From contig WNKI01000001.1 of NCBI GenBank assembly GCA_015350385.1, forward strand, positions 9,665,118 to 9,729,117: a stretch of DNA of 64,000 nucleotides. Direction: 5' to 3'. Source of the stretch: Aculops lycopersici (lineage: Eukaryota > Arthropoda > Arachnida > Trombidiformes > Eriophyidae). The notes under the pieces are model-generated. The model saw only the letters and a list, made by a program, of their open reading frames with translations. It did no database searches and was not told where the DNA came from. Positions 1 through 8,125 of this stretch are shown here, piece after piece. Each line of letters opens with the position of its first letter. Positions within the stretch are counted from its first letter, which is position 1. Both the position numbers and the translations under genes were made by a program.

Positions 1-205
1 GCAGATGAATCAACATCTGCTGCAAGAAAGCTGTTTACTGTTCAATATCTGTTCCGGACTACTTCTCTTGCGCCAGCTATCTAATTTGATCCGATAAATA
101 TGCGAATGTTGATTAGATGAAAAGGTAGTCTGCGATTATAAGCGAATTTGGCTCATAACGACGAATCTGTTGCAATCCTTTATATAACCAATCTTGGGGT
201 TCGAC

Positions 206-211
206 TTTATC
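206..211 (-). terminator. Degenerate poly(A) signal of cathepsin copy 1
   Basis: The position 30 nt downstream of the stop codon reads GATAAA on the minus strand, where the other array copies have AATAAA at the equivalent place. The surrounding 3' flank (about 150-240) is recognisably homologous to the 3' flanks of copies 2 and 3. Confidence 0.45.
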
Positions 212-241
212 TGTCATCTCAATACTTTGCCAAATTAAAGA

Positions 242-1264
242 TTAGAAATTAGCTAGGGTCGCGTATGATGCAATGTTGCACTGGTTGTTCTTGTTTCGCG
301 ACATGAGTACATAGCCGCCCAGTCCCCAATCTTTGCCCCATGAGTTCTTTACAATCCAGTAATCTTCACCTTGATAAGATCCATAGCCAACAACCAAAAC
401 TGCGTGGTTAATGGCACAGGTGCTGCACGATTTGTCGTCGAAGACTCCGAAATGATACATCTGCAAGTTCATTGTTGCAGAGATGGCAACCGAAACTGGA
501 CCATATCGTGCAACAGTTTTCTTCAAGGCCTCCTCGTTGCCTTTCGGCAATATGGCGAATCCTTTAGTAGTCATCGCAGACTTCGACTTGTTAAACTGAC
601 ATTGGTGAACTTCAGGTACAGTATATGGATACGCCTTTTCGTCCTCAATTCCACCTAAGATTGCAATGTCAGACAAGGCAAACGACATCAGACCGCCTGC
701 GCAGCCGCGATTTATAAGAGAACACTCTAGTAACTGCTCCTCGCTCAATGGATCGAGCTCGCTGCCTGAGTAGTTGGACTTTCCGGAAAGTTGCTGCCCC
801 TCGAGGAGTCCAGTGGTGGCGAAGGCCCATCCTGATGCGCATCGAGCTTGATTCTTTACTTCGGACACTCTTCCTTTGACCTTACGCCAGTCGACAGAGT
901 CTGGAATGGGCGAGTCGTCGTTGAGTATCGCGTCGACGAAAGCTTGAGCCTCGGCCGAGTTGACAACCTCGCTCGCTTCCTCTTGACGGAATCCGTTGAT
1001 CTTGGCAAACTCCTCCTCAGTCCAATCGGACATGTGGTTCAGTCCCATAGTGTAGCCGGCCTCCTGTGCCTCGTGAGCATTGAACTGCTCTACTCTCTCC
1101 TTGTTAGCCTCAAATATTTGGCGTCTCATGAGCTCCTCTGCGGAACTAGCGTACGACTTACCGTGCATACTCTTGAACAGCGCCCATTGCGAGTCTGGCA
1201 AGGCAACGGCCACTGAGGCCACGAGCGCCAGGCAGGCGACAACCGGAAGTGAACTCATTTTCAT
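242..1264 (-). CDS. Cathepsin L-like protein, catalytic Cys replaced by Gly (pseudoenzyme), array copy 1
   Basis: A 340-residue papain-family (C1A) precursor. The start at 1264 (MKMSSLP) is chosen because the paralogues begin at the equivalent MxSLPV; the frame stays open further upstream without homology. It has a hydrophobic signal peptide (about 3-22), an I29 prodomain with an ERFNIN-type helix (E-x3-R-x3-F-x2-N-x3-V-x3-N) and a mature domain from about PDSVDW. The active-site segment reads NQARCASGWAF where active family members have CGSCWAF, so residue 145 (codon 830-832) is Gly, not Cys. The oxyanion Gln, the His (NHAVLVVGYG), the Asn (KNSWG) and the GCxGG motif are retained. The reading frame is intact over the whole length, which suggests a maintained non-proteolytic role (inhibitor, decoy or binding protein), though a recently silenced gene cannot be excluded. 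Its poly(A) hexamer is also altered relative to the other copies. Confidence 0.9.
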   Translation of the reverse strand: MKMSSLPVVACLALVASVAVALPDSQWALFKSMHGKSYASSAEELMRRQIFEANKERVEQFNAHEAQEAGYTMGLNHMSDWTEEEFAKINGFRQEEASEVVNSAEAQAFVDAILNDDSPIPDSVDWRKVKGRVSEVKNQARCASGWAFATTGLLEGQQLSGKSNYSGSELDPLSEEQLLECSLINRGCAGGLMSFALSDIAILGGIEDEKAYPYTVPEVHQCQFNKSKSAMTTKGFAILPKGNEEALKKTVARYGPVSVAISATMNLQMYHFGVFDDKSCSTCAINHAVLVVGYGSYQGEDYWIVKNSWGKDWGLGGYVLMSRNKNNQCNIASYATLANF

Positions 1265-1703
1265 TGTAAATTTAAGAATAGAAATTGATATATTTTCCTG
1301 CTTAGCACATTCGTTATGTGTGAAGAATGGATTATATACGCACAAAAATATTTTATGCATACAGAATCACAAAAAACTCAACTTTGCGTGAGGTCATCTG
1401 TGAGTCCCTTGGTGACCATTCAACTCTTGTAGTCGAATAAGCTGTCGGTCCTTCGATTAGTTAATTTTTTTTTCTGGATTATCAACTGCCATGAAGATGT
1501 GCGCGCAGATGATTCTACAATGGATTGGTCTCAGGGGAGAAGCTAATATGATCGGGTGGTCCAACTTTGTAGATGAAGATGTGACCAACAGATTATTGTT
1601 GTTTCACGATCGACTGTCCCATTTTTATGGTGATACTGATATTTGCTGATATTGTAGCGATAGAAACTTGTGTTGTTTATTGAAGGTGTGTATAGATTTT
1701 ATG
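1265..1703. other. Spacer between cathepsin copy 1 and FAAH fragment
   Basis: About 440 bp with no gene or recognisable repeat. The promoter-side block shared by copies 2-5 is not apparent here, so copy 1 may have a different upstream region. Confidence 0.4.
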
Positions 1704-2090
1704 TCAAATAAAAATCAATATATATATATCCAGGTAAACCCTCTCGGTCGTCGTCTGAAATTTCTCGCCCAAATAATTGACCGCCTTCTCCAATTTACCT
1801 AGAATCTCGGCCTCACACCCGACTGACATGGGATCCTTAATGCGCCCAATATAATATACCTTCAACTTGCTCAGATCGACAGGTTCGTCCAACTTTAATC
1901 CAGCCGCCGCATTGCCAGCCATCACCTTGAGCAGAGGGACCAAATCTCGAGAATACCTGGCCATAGGTCCTACGCACAACAACTTGTTGCCCTGGTACAC
2001 GGGCGGGCACATGCCAGCATTTGAGCACACTCTAGTGGTTGGCCGGTGACTGAAAATACCACAAAAGTTAGCTGGTACTCTAACTCCAGC
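1704..2090 (-). pseudogene. FAAH2-like amidase fragment (internal part)
   Basis: Reading the minus strand, an open segment from about 2090 carries amidase-signature sequence: VPANFCGIFSHRPTTR, then GPMARYSRDL, then KVYYIGRIKDPMSVG. These match the central part of fatty-acid amide hydrolase 2-type serine amidases. Upstream of about 2090 the homology stops, so the catalytic Lys-Ser-Ser region is mostly absent. Downstream it ends abruptly after VYLD at about 1735 in an AT-rich stretch. The 4495-5186 fragment shares the KVYYIGRIK-to-KVYL part and continues to a normal C-terminus. I interpret this as a relic left by array rearrangement. Confidence 0.75.
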
Positions 2091-2501
2091 GCATAGTTTA
2101 GTATTAGTGATGGCCTTCTAATCAATGCGAATGGAATCGCGCAAAAATTTCAATCCTGATTAAGATATCCGGTGGCGAGTGAATCCACCCTCGGTAAAAC
2201 GAAAGCATCAAGAGTAGCGGTGCACGAGCAACAGAATTGATTGAGAGAGCCTAGTTTCTGGGCTAATATCTGTTTTTTGGCAGGTGTGGAATTGCCACGA
2301 AATTATTGTCTTACGCCAGCCACCTATTTAGACGTACAACGCAATTATTGAGACAAGCTGTAGTTAGAATATCACGTTGGTCGGGTAATATTTATCCATG
2401 ATCCGATTAGACTTACGACACTAGAATCTGTTTCAATCTTTATTATAACCAATCAAATGGTTCGATTTTATTTGCATTCTCAGTATTTGCCGAGATAAAG
2501 C
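2091..2501. repeat. Array spacer repeat R2 (diverged copy) and 3' flank of cathepsin copy 2
   Basis: About 2139-2235 is a diverged copy of the spacer sequence found at about 10618-10732 and 12404-12518 (for example the shared run CGAAAGCATCAA). About 2400-2501 is the 3' flank shared by the cathepsin copies. Confidence 0.6.
2467..2472 (-). terminator. Poly(A) signal of cathepsin copy 2
   Basis: AATAAA on the minus strand 30 nt past the stop codon, inside a 3' flank conserved among the array copies. Confidence 0.6.
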
Positions 2502-3515
2502 TCAGAAAGTCGCTAGAGTGGCGAATGACGCAATGTAGCACTGGTTACCTTTGTTGCGCGACATGAGTATATAGCCGTCCATTCCCCAATCCTCGCCCCA
2601 TGAGTTCTTCACAATCCAGTAGTCCTCGCCGTTTTTCGATCCATAACCAACAACCAGAGCTGAGTGGTTAACTGCGCCGGAATCACACAATCTGTCATTA
2701 AAGATTCCAGACCGATAATCTTGCATGTTTTCTGATGCCCAAACAGCAACCGAGACTGGGCCATAGCGGGCAACGGTTTTCTTCAACGCCTCCTCGTCGC
2801 CCTGTGGCAACGCGGCGTAACCTTTAGCAGTCATCGCAATCTTCGATTCGTCGAACTTGCATTCGCGACGTATCGCGGTGTATGGGTAAGCCTTCTCGTC
2901 CTCAATTCCACCTAAGACTACAATGTCAGACAAGGCATCAGACGCCATACCACCATCGCAGCCCCAATTATTATTCGAACAATCGATTAGCTCTTGCACG
3001 CTCAATGGATCGAGCTTGCTGCCTGAGTAGTTGGCCTTTCCAGAAAGTTGCTGTCCCTCGAGGACACCAGTTGTGGCGAAAGCCCAGCCAGCTCCGCATT
3101 GACCTTGATTCTTGACTCCGGACACTCTTCCCTTGACCTTACGCCAGTCGACAGAGTCTGGAATGGGCGAGTCGTCGTTGAGTATCGCGTCGACGAAAGC
3201 TTGAGCCTCGGCCGAGTTGACGACCTCGCTCGCTTCCTCGTGACGGAACCCGTTGATCTTTGCGTACTCCTCCTCGGTCCAGTCGGACATGTGGTTCAAT
3301 CTCAAGGTGTAGCCGGCCTCCTGTGCCTCGTGAGCATTGAACTGCTCTACTCTCTCCTTGTTGGCCTCGAAAATCTGGCGTCGCATGAGCTCCTCCGCGG
3401 GACTAGCGTACGACTTACCGTGCATACTCTTGAACAGTGCCCATTGCGAGCTCGGCAGGGCGACGGCCACCGAGGCCACGAGCGCTAGACACACGGCTAC
3501 CGGAAGTGAGCGCAT
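2502..3515 (-). CDS. Cathepsin L-like protein, catalytic Cys replaced by Gly (pseudoenzyme), array copy 2
   Basis: A 337-residue C1A precursor. The start at 3515 (MRSLPV) is set by alignment with copies 4 and 5. Signal peptide 1-20, I29 prodomain about 25-90, mature domain from about 120. The active-site segment reads NQGQCGAGWAF: the catalytic position 143 is Gly (codon 3087-3089, GGC) and the preceding Ser is Ala. The oxyanion Gln, His (NHSALVVGYG), Asn (KNSWGEDWG) and GCDGG motif remain. No frameshift or stop is seen. The form of the substitution (GAGW) differs from copy 1 (ASGW) and is shared with pseudogene copy 5, so at least two array sub-lineages carry Gly here. A non-catalytic secreted role is inferred. 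Confidence 0.9.
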   Translation of the reverse strand: MRSLPVAVCLALVASVAVALPSSQWALFKSMHGKSYASPAEELMRRQIFEANKERVEQFNAHEAQEAGYTLRLNHMSDWTEEEYAKINGFRHEEASEVVNSAEAQAFVDAILNDDSPIPDSVDWRKVKGRVSGVKNQGQCGAGWAFATTGVLEGQQLSGKANYSGSKLDPLSVQELIDCSNNNWGCDGGMASDALSDIVVLGGIEDEKAYPYTAIRRECKFDESKIAMTAKGYAALPQGDEEALKKTVARYGPVSVAVWASENMQDYRSGIFNDRLCDSGAVNHSALVVGYGSKNGEDYWIVKNSWGEDWGMDGYILMSRNKGNQCYIASFATLATF

Positions 3516-3635
3516 TGTTATCCAGATATTCTGTTCGTTCTCTCTTCTATCGGTGAAAATTTGTATTTTATCCAATTGATTGATGTTGGCGAATGGCTGT
3601 GAAAATTTTTGTCGCGTTGCAAGCATGAATCTCGT

Positions 3636-3745
3636 TAGCTGAAGGCAACGTGGTCCGGCCAGGAGGTCAGTTTAGTCAGAACGTATGCGCCACAATTGTT
3701 GAATCTAATTTGATGGACGATACCCATGGTAACAGGTGCTCCACA
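3636..3745 (-). promoter_or_regulatory. Conserved upstream block of the cathepsin array (copy 2)
   Basis: Roughly 110 bp, 120-230 bp upstream of the start codon, conserved in sequence and position in front of copies 2, 3, 4 and 5. It contains CCAGGAGGTCAGTTTA and AGAACGTATGCGCCACA. Conservation across copies that differ elsewhere suggests promoter-proximal or 5' UTR function, but simple co-duplication would look the same. Confidence 0.4.
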
Positions 3746-3929
3746 ACCGAAATGTCTACATTGAAACTTAGTTAGCGTTAGCGTCAGTAAGTCAGCTGCG
3801 GGAGCTCCGGTCGCGTTTAGATTTGTTCGTCCATCTTTGTCAATCCCTCATCATAACTTATTTCAAGCTTGATTTTTATACAAAAACCGAATGTTGAGTC
3901 GATTCCAAGCATATAGAAATAATGTATGT

Positions 3930-4262
3930 GTCCAAGGCATAGACGGCCAACAAGTTAGCTTGGCCACTGAGAGACAATATTGAGCGGCGTATTTCATGGG
4001 ATAAGCAATTGTAGCATCCCTAGAGAGTGAGAGAGAGAGATAGTTTCCACCAGACGCGTCGGATGCTGTTCACGCCTAGCAACAGGTAGTTTGTAAACAA
4101 TCGACTTCCACTAGAAATCAACCACTGCACCTGTACGCCATGAGGTGAACAAGATCAAGCCGATAATTGTTGCTATCATAGGTCGATCGCTTAGTGCTAG
4201 ATATTCTCTTGACAGTTGTGTTTTGCCTCGTCTACTTCTATCTGTAAACGTGACGTGGACTA
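3930..4262 (+). repeat. Array spacer repeat R1, copy A
   Basis: A dispersed direct repeat also present at 7542-7780 (copy B) and 10002-10315 (copy C). It includes a GA-rich tract (about 4025-4041), then a core containing CAACAGGTAGTTTGTAAAC and ending near CTACTTCTATCTGTAA. Copies A and C share about 100 bp upstream of the GA tract that copy B lacks. No coding capacity is visible. Confidence 0.75.
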
Positions 4263-4494
4263 AGAATCAATTCCATCGAGACAAACTCTTCCAATATGGA
4301 AATCAATTCTGCTGGGTTGGGACAAGATATCATTCACTTGATCAAGAGCACAGCATCGAGAACAGCGGATAAAGCAACAGTATCAATGGAGAGAGCTGAG
4401 TTTCCGCTTTAAGATCTGTTTCCTTGGCGAGTGTAGAATTTGGGTAAAATTATTGCCTTGGTTCCACCTTGTGTTCCACCTATGTGTTCCTTGG

Positions 4495-5186
4495 TTACGA
4501 CCCAAATATCGGCAAGTTACAATGCGATAACCAGCCACCTGAGGCCCGCTCCAACTCTCTGGCTACTGCGATGGTGAGCCTGTCGTTGTAGGGTCTTGCC
4601 AAAACTTGCACACCAATGGGCAGTCCCTTGCTAGATAGACTCATGGGGCACTGGGTCACGGGTGCTTGTAAGATGGAGGTCAATGCTGTATATGAGAGGT
4701 CAAATACTTTGAACGGAGTGGTGTTATGTTTTGGTGCGACCTCGGGATAAGTAGGCATTAGTAGAACTCCATGGTCTCCTACAATCTCAGCAAACTTTGA
4801 TCTCAATTCGTTGACCTCTTTTTCAACTATTTTTTCCGATCCCAAGCTTTGACTTCGACTTATATGACCCATGAAGACTGCCATAATAAAATTGAAATCA
4901 TACTCCGATTTTCCTACCATTTTCTTCAGCATCTCGAGCCAAGGATTGATTCGCTTCGGTATTTCGGAGGCTGGTAAATCGAGAGGCAGAGGTGCCTCGG
5001 ATAATATTTCCGCTGACCAGTGCATGAATCCGCGCTCTAATTCCTCCAGGTAAACCTTCTCGGTCGTCGTCTGAAATTTCTCGCCCAAATAATTGGTCGC
5101 CTTCTCCAATTCACCTAGAATCTCGGCCTCACACCCGACTGACATAGGATACTTAATGCGTCCAATATAATATACCTTCAACTTGC
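4495..5186 (-). pseudogene. FAAH2-like amidase C-terminal fragment, fused to a cathepsin fragment
   Basis: The open frame encodes the C-terminal third of a fatty-acid amide hydrolase 2-like protein, from KLKVYYIGRIK through LLMPTYPEVAP, APVTQCPMSLSSKGLPIGVQV and ARPYNDRLTIAVA to a natural-looking C-terminus. The N-terminal part with the catalytic Lys-Ser-Ser triad is missing. Upstream it joins directly and in frame to cathepsin sequence at about 5186. It cannot be an active amidase by itself. Confidence 0.8.
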
Positions 5187-5515
5187 CAGTGGTGGCGAAG
5201 GCCCATCCTGATGTGCATCAAGCTTGGTTCTTTACTCTGGACTCTCTTCCTTTGATCTTACACCAGTCGACAAATTCTGGAATGGGCGAGTCGTCGTTGA
5301 GTATCGCGTCGACGAAAGCTTGAGCCTCGGCCGAGTTGACAACCTCGCTCGCTTTCTCGTGACGGAATCCGTTGATCTTTGCGTACTCCTCCTCAGCCCA
5401 GTCGGACATGTGGTTCAATCCCAAGGTGTAGCCGGCCTCCTGTGCCTCGTGAGCATTGAACTGCTCTACTCTCTCCTTGTTGGCCTCGAAAATCTGGCAT
5501 GAGCTCCTCCGCGGG
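5187..5515 (-). pseudogene. Cathepsin L-like fragment (Gly-type), upstream half of the cathepsin-FAAH chimera
   Basis: This covers the end of the ERFNIN helix, the rest of the prodomain and the start of the mature domain up to CTSGWAFATTG, then runs into the FAAH fragment in the same frame. A TGA at 5218-5220 replaces the Arg codon seen in copy 1 (a CGA to TGA change), breaking the chimera just before the active-site segment. About 5 bp is missing near 5495 (CGTCG in the intact copies), and homology stops at about 5515 within the prodomain. It groups with copy 1 because the active-site position is Gly after Ser. Confidence 0.8.
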
Positions 5516-6419
5516 AAGAAAAACCAGCCCGTCGGAAGTCGGGCCTCAATCTGTTGTTGTTGTTGGATTCGGATTTGGATTGGGATTTGGATCTCGGTGG
5601 CTGCCGCTAGTTGATTTTGCTTTTGCTGGCTGTTTCCGATTTAGGCTTCCATTTTTTGAAGCTCCGATAATTTATCTTTTTGGGCCAGGCTGTCCCGCCG
5701 ACAACTACGACGATGACGACGCTGCCGCCGAATCAGAGAGTTTCAGTTGGAGAGCTCATAAACGTTTGCCTCGCCGAGTTCATTTGGCAAGCTCGCGTGA
5801 CGCAAGTACTTCTGTTGGACGAGTAAACGACGACGAAAGCCTTGTCTACGGCGCAAAGATTCGAGCCAGCGATGCGCAGCTCATGAACCACTGACGTGGT
5901 GACGTGCATAGGAGAGGGATAATTGCACTCCCCTGCACCAATTTATAATCCGCAAGCTAACCGCTAACTCACTCTTAATTTGATACCGTCACCGCAACTT
6001 CCGCACGGCGCCGGAAGTCCCTCTAATGGGCAATCAATTGACTGGAGATGACGCAATAAGCTTCCAGATTGAGATGATGGGCCAAAAGAAACAGCTGTCA
6101 ACTGAAAGCCGCACGCCCAACTGCCCTTGAACTGATTGATCGGTCAGCTGATAGCTCCTTGACCCTTTGGCTTCTCGGCTCCTCGACTCTTCGACTCCTG
6201 ATTTCCACGGCCACTTTACAAGGAGCGGCAAGTTTCAAGTCTATGCTGGTCACTTTCTGTCGGGAGTGAGTTGAGAATCGAGAGATCTATTTGATAATAA
6301 TAATAGTAATAATAATAATTATACTAACAATAATAATAACGACAACCCCCACCACGATCCTCAACATCCTCAAAATAATCAATATCAACACCAACATCAA
6401 CACAAGAACATCATCAAGA
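5516..6419. other. Region upstream of the tyrosine hydroxylase exon
   Basis: This is non-array sequence starting at the cathepsin break point. I see no regulatory (ACT-like) domain or upstream TH exon here. It contains an AAT/ATA-rich microsatellite at about 6293-6343. Confidence 0.4.
6293..6343. repeat. AAT-type trinucleotide microsatellite
   Basis: Imperfect ATA/AAT repeats just upstream of the tyrosine hydroxylase start. Translated, they give only an Ile/Thr run, so I do not include them in the coding region. Confidence 0.7.
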
Positions 6420-7463
6420 ATGTACAAAATCAAGGAGACTAAAATGAAGGCCAAAGTGATTGACTTCCCGCGGCACATTAGTCAATTGGACCAGTGCAAC
6501 CACCTGCTAATCAAGTACGAGCCCGAGCTTGACCCAACGCATCCAGGTTTCCATGACCTCGAGTACAGGCATCGGAGGAAGGAGGTGGCTCAGATTGCGT
6601 TTAATTACAAGCACGGCGAGCGCATTCCAGATATAAAGTACAACGAGAAGGAGATTCAAACTTGGAGGTATATTTATTTGCGCTTAAAAGAGGCCTATGT
6701 GAAGTATGCTTGCGAGAGGCACAATAAGGCAATTGAGGAGTTGGAAAAGCATTGCGGCTACTCACCGGACTCCATTCCTCAATTGGAGAGAGTTAGCGAG
6801 TTTTTACAAAAACGAACCGGATGGAGATTGCGTCCAGCCGCAGGACTAATATCGGCTCGAGACTTTTTGGCCTCGTTGGCCTTTAGGGTGTCCCAAACAA
6901 CTCAGTACATTCGCCACCATGGGAACCCTGAGCACTCTGTTGAACCGGATTGTATTCATGAGCTGATGGGTCATATTCCGATGTTGTGCGATCCATCCTT
7001 TGCGCAATTCTCGCAGGAAATCGGCTTGGCCTCTTTGGGCGCCAGTGATGAGCAAATAGAAAAGTTTGCCACACTATACTGGTTCACCATTGAATTTGGC
7101 TTGTGTCGAGAGCGCGGTCAGCTGAAGTGCTACGGGGCAGGTTTGCTCTCGAGCTACGGAGAGATGGAGCATGCACTTGAATCGGGCAAGCCGCAACTGA
7201 AGGAGTTTGTACCCGACGAGACGGCCGTTGAGGTTTACGATGACGCAGAGTATCAGGTGGTCTACTATGTGGCGCAGAGTTTCGACGAGGCCAAGGCCAA
7301 GATCAAGGAGTACGCAGCTAGACACCTGAAGCGCGACTACGAGCTCGCCTACGATCCCTACTCTTGCACCGTGAGACGCGTGAATTCCTTGGCTAAAGTT
7401 AGTATCTTACCCTCTATTCCTCTTTTAGTCTCCTGGTGTCTCGCCAAGACTCCCGAGGCTTAA
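6420..7463 (+). CDS. ple: Tyrosine 3-monooxygenase (tyrosine hydroxylase) catalytic domain, no regulatory or tetramerisation region
   Basis: The 347-residue frame is a nearly complete catalytic domain of a biopterin-dependent aromatic amino acid hydroxylase. Iron ligands are present: His180 and His185 in HELMGH and Glu225 in WFTIEFGLC. The segments LRPAAGLISARDFLASLAFR and CYGAGLLSSYGE, with Tyr in SSYGE, fit tyrosine rather than phenylalanine or tryptophan hydroxylase. The enzyme makes L-DOPA for dopamine and cuticle tanning. The N-terminal regulatory domain of usual family members is absent upstream, and the C-terminal coiled-coil segment is not found: homology stops near residue 326 and the last 21 codons read through a possible GT donor at about 7400. 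ATG 6420 is the first plausible start; ATG 6444 is the alternative. It could be a real gene with distant exons, or a partial copy inserted in the protease array. Confidence 0.8.
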   Translation: MYKIKETKMKAKVIDFPRHISQLDQCNHLLIKYEPELDPTHPGFHDLEYRHRRKEVAQIAFNYKHGERIPDIKYNEKEIQTWRYIYLRLKEAYVKYACERHNKAIEELEKHCGYSPDSIPQLERVSEFLQKRTGWRLRPAAGLISARDFLASLAFRVSQTTQYIRHHGNPEHSVEPDCIHELMGHIPMLCDPSFAQFSQEIGLASLGASDEQIEKFATLYWFTIEFGLCRERGQLKCYGAGLLSSYGEMEHALESGKPQLKEFVPDETAVEVYDDAEYQVVYYVAQSFDEAKAKIKEYAARHLKRDYELAYDPYSCTVRRVNSLAKVSILPSIPLLVSWCLAKTPEA

Positions 7464-7541
7464 CGTGGAGTTGCACGCAAACCGGAAGTGGCGAACGTAC
7501 CAGGTAAGATACTTGCAGGCGCAACTCACATCTGACCGCTT

Positions 7542-7780
7542 AGAGAGAGAGAGAGAGAGAGAGAATTTCCACCAGACGCATCGGATACTGTTCACGCCTA
7601 GCAACAGGTAGTTTGTAAACAATCGACTTCCATTAGAAATCAACCACTGCTCCTGTACGCCATGAGGTAAACAAGATCAAGCCGATACTTGTTGCTATCA
7701 TAGGTCGATCGCGCGGTACTAAATGTTTTGTCGACTACTTCTATCTGTAAGCGTGATGTTAATTGATGTGGACTAACCAT
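7542..7780 (+). repeat. Array spacer repeat R1, copy B, starting at a (GA)n tract
   Basis: About 11 perfect AG units (7542-7563), followed by the R1 core from 7565. Copy B lacks the sequence that precedes the GA tract in copies A and C, so its left edge is probably the right-hand junction of the TH-containing segment. Confidence 0.75.
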
Positions 7781-8090
7781 ATAACTATTTTCAACTTGAG
7801 GGTACAGAAATCAATTCTATGAAGACATGATCTTCCGATGTAGGAATCAATGGAGATTTGCTGGGCAGGATGAAGCGGAACATCGAGAGCAGCTGTGGAA
7901 TCAAAAGTATCAAGGAGAGAACTAACTTTCCGATCGAATCTTTATCTTTTGGTTGGTGTAGGAATACGGCAATATGTACATATGTATATCATGTTGGTCA
8001 GATAGACATGTAATATTCATTCATAATTGATTTTACTCATTGCAACAGAATCTGTTTCAACCTTTATCTTAACCAATCCGATGGTTCGAT

Positions 8091-8096
8091 TTTATT
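8091..8096 (-). terminator. Poly(A) signal of cathepsin copy 3
   Basis: Minus-strand AATAAA 30 nt past the stop codon, at the same spacing as in copies 2 and 4. Confidence 0.6.
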
Positions 8097-8125
8097 TGCA
8101 ATTTTTGTATTTGCCGAGATAAAGC

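Larger units (their letters stand above)
7464..8125. other. Spacer with R1 copy B and 3' flank of cathepsin copy 3
   Basis: After the TH frame comes about 80 bp of unrelated sequence, then the GA tract and R1 copy B, then about 100 bp of conserved cathepsin 3' flank. No gene is seen. Confidence 0.5.

Noticed and set aside
848..1216. A 122-codon plus-strand frame antisense to cathepsin copy 1, with near-identical versions opposite copies 2, 3, 4 and 5 (for example 8732-9100 and 11469-11837).
   Set aside because: Its similarity between copies is fully explained by conservation of the sense-strand protease codons. There is no domain and the start positions vary.
6291..6419. N-terminal extension of the tyrosine hydroxylase frame (Ile/Thr-rich).
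   Set aside because: It translates an AAT microsatellite, begins at a non-ATG codon and has no counterpart in the family.
7399..7504. A tiny 30-bp intron and an extra exon at the end of tyrosine hydroxylase (GTTAGT...TTTTAG, then a frame to a CAG|GTAAG).
   Set aside because: The peptide it would add does not resemble the TH C-terminus, and the intron would be unusually small. Kept only as a possibility in the TH entry.
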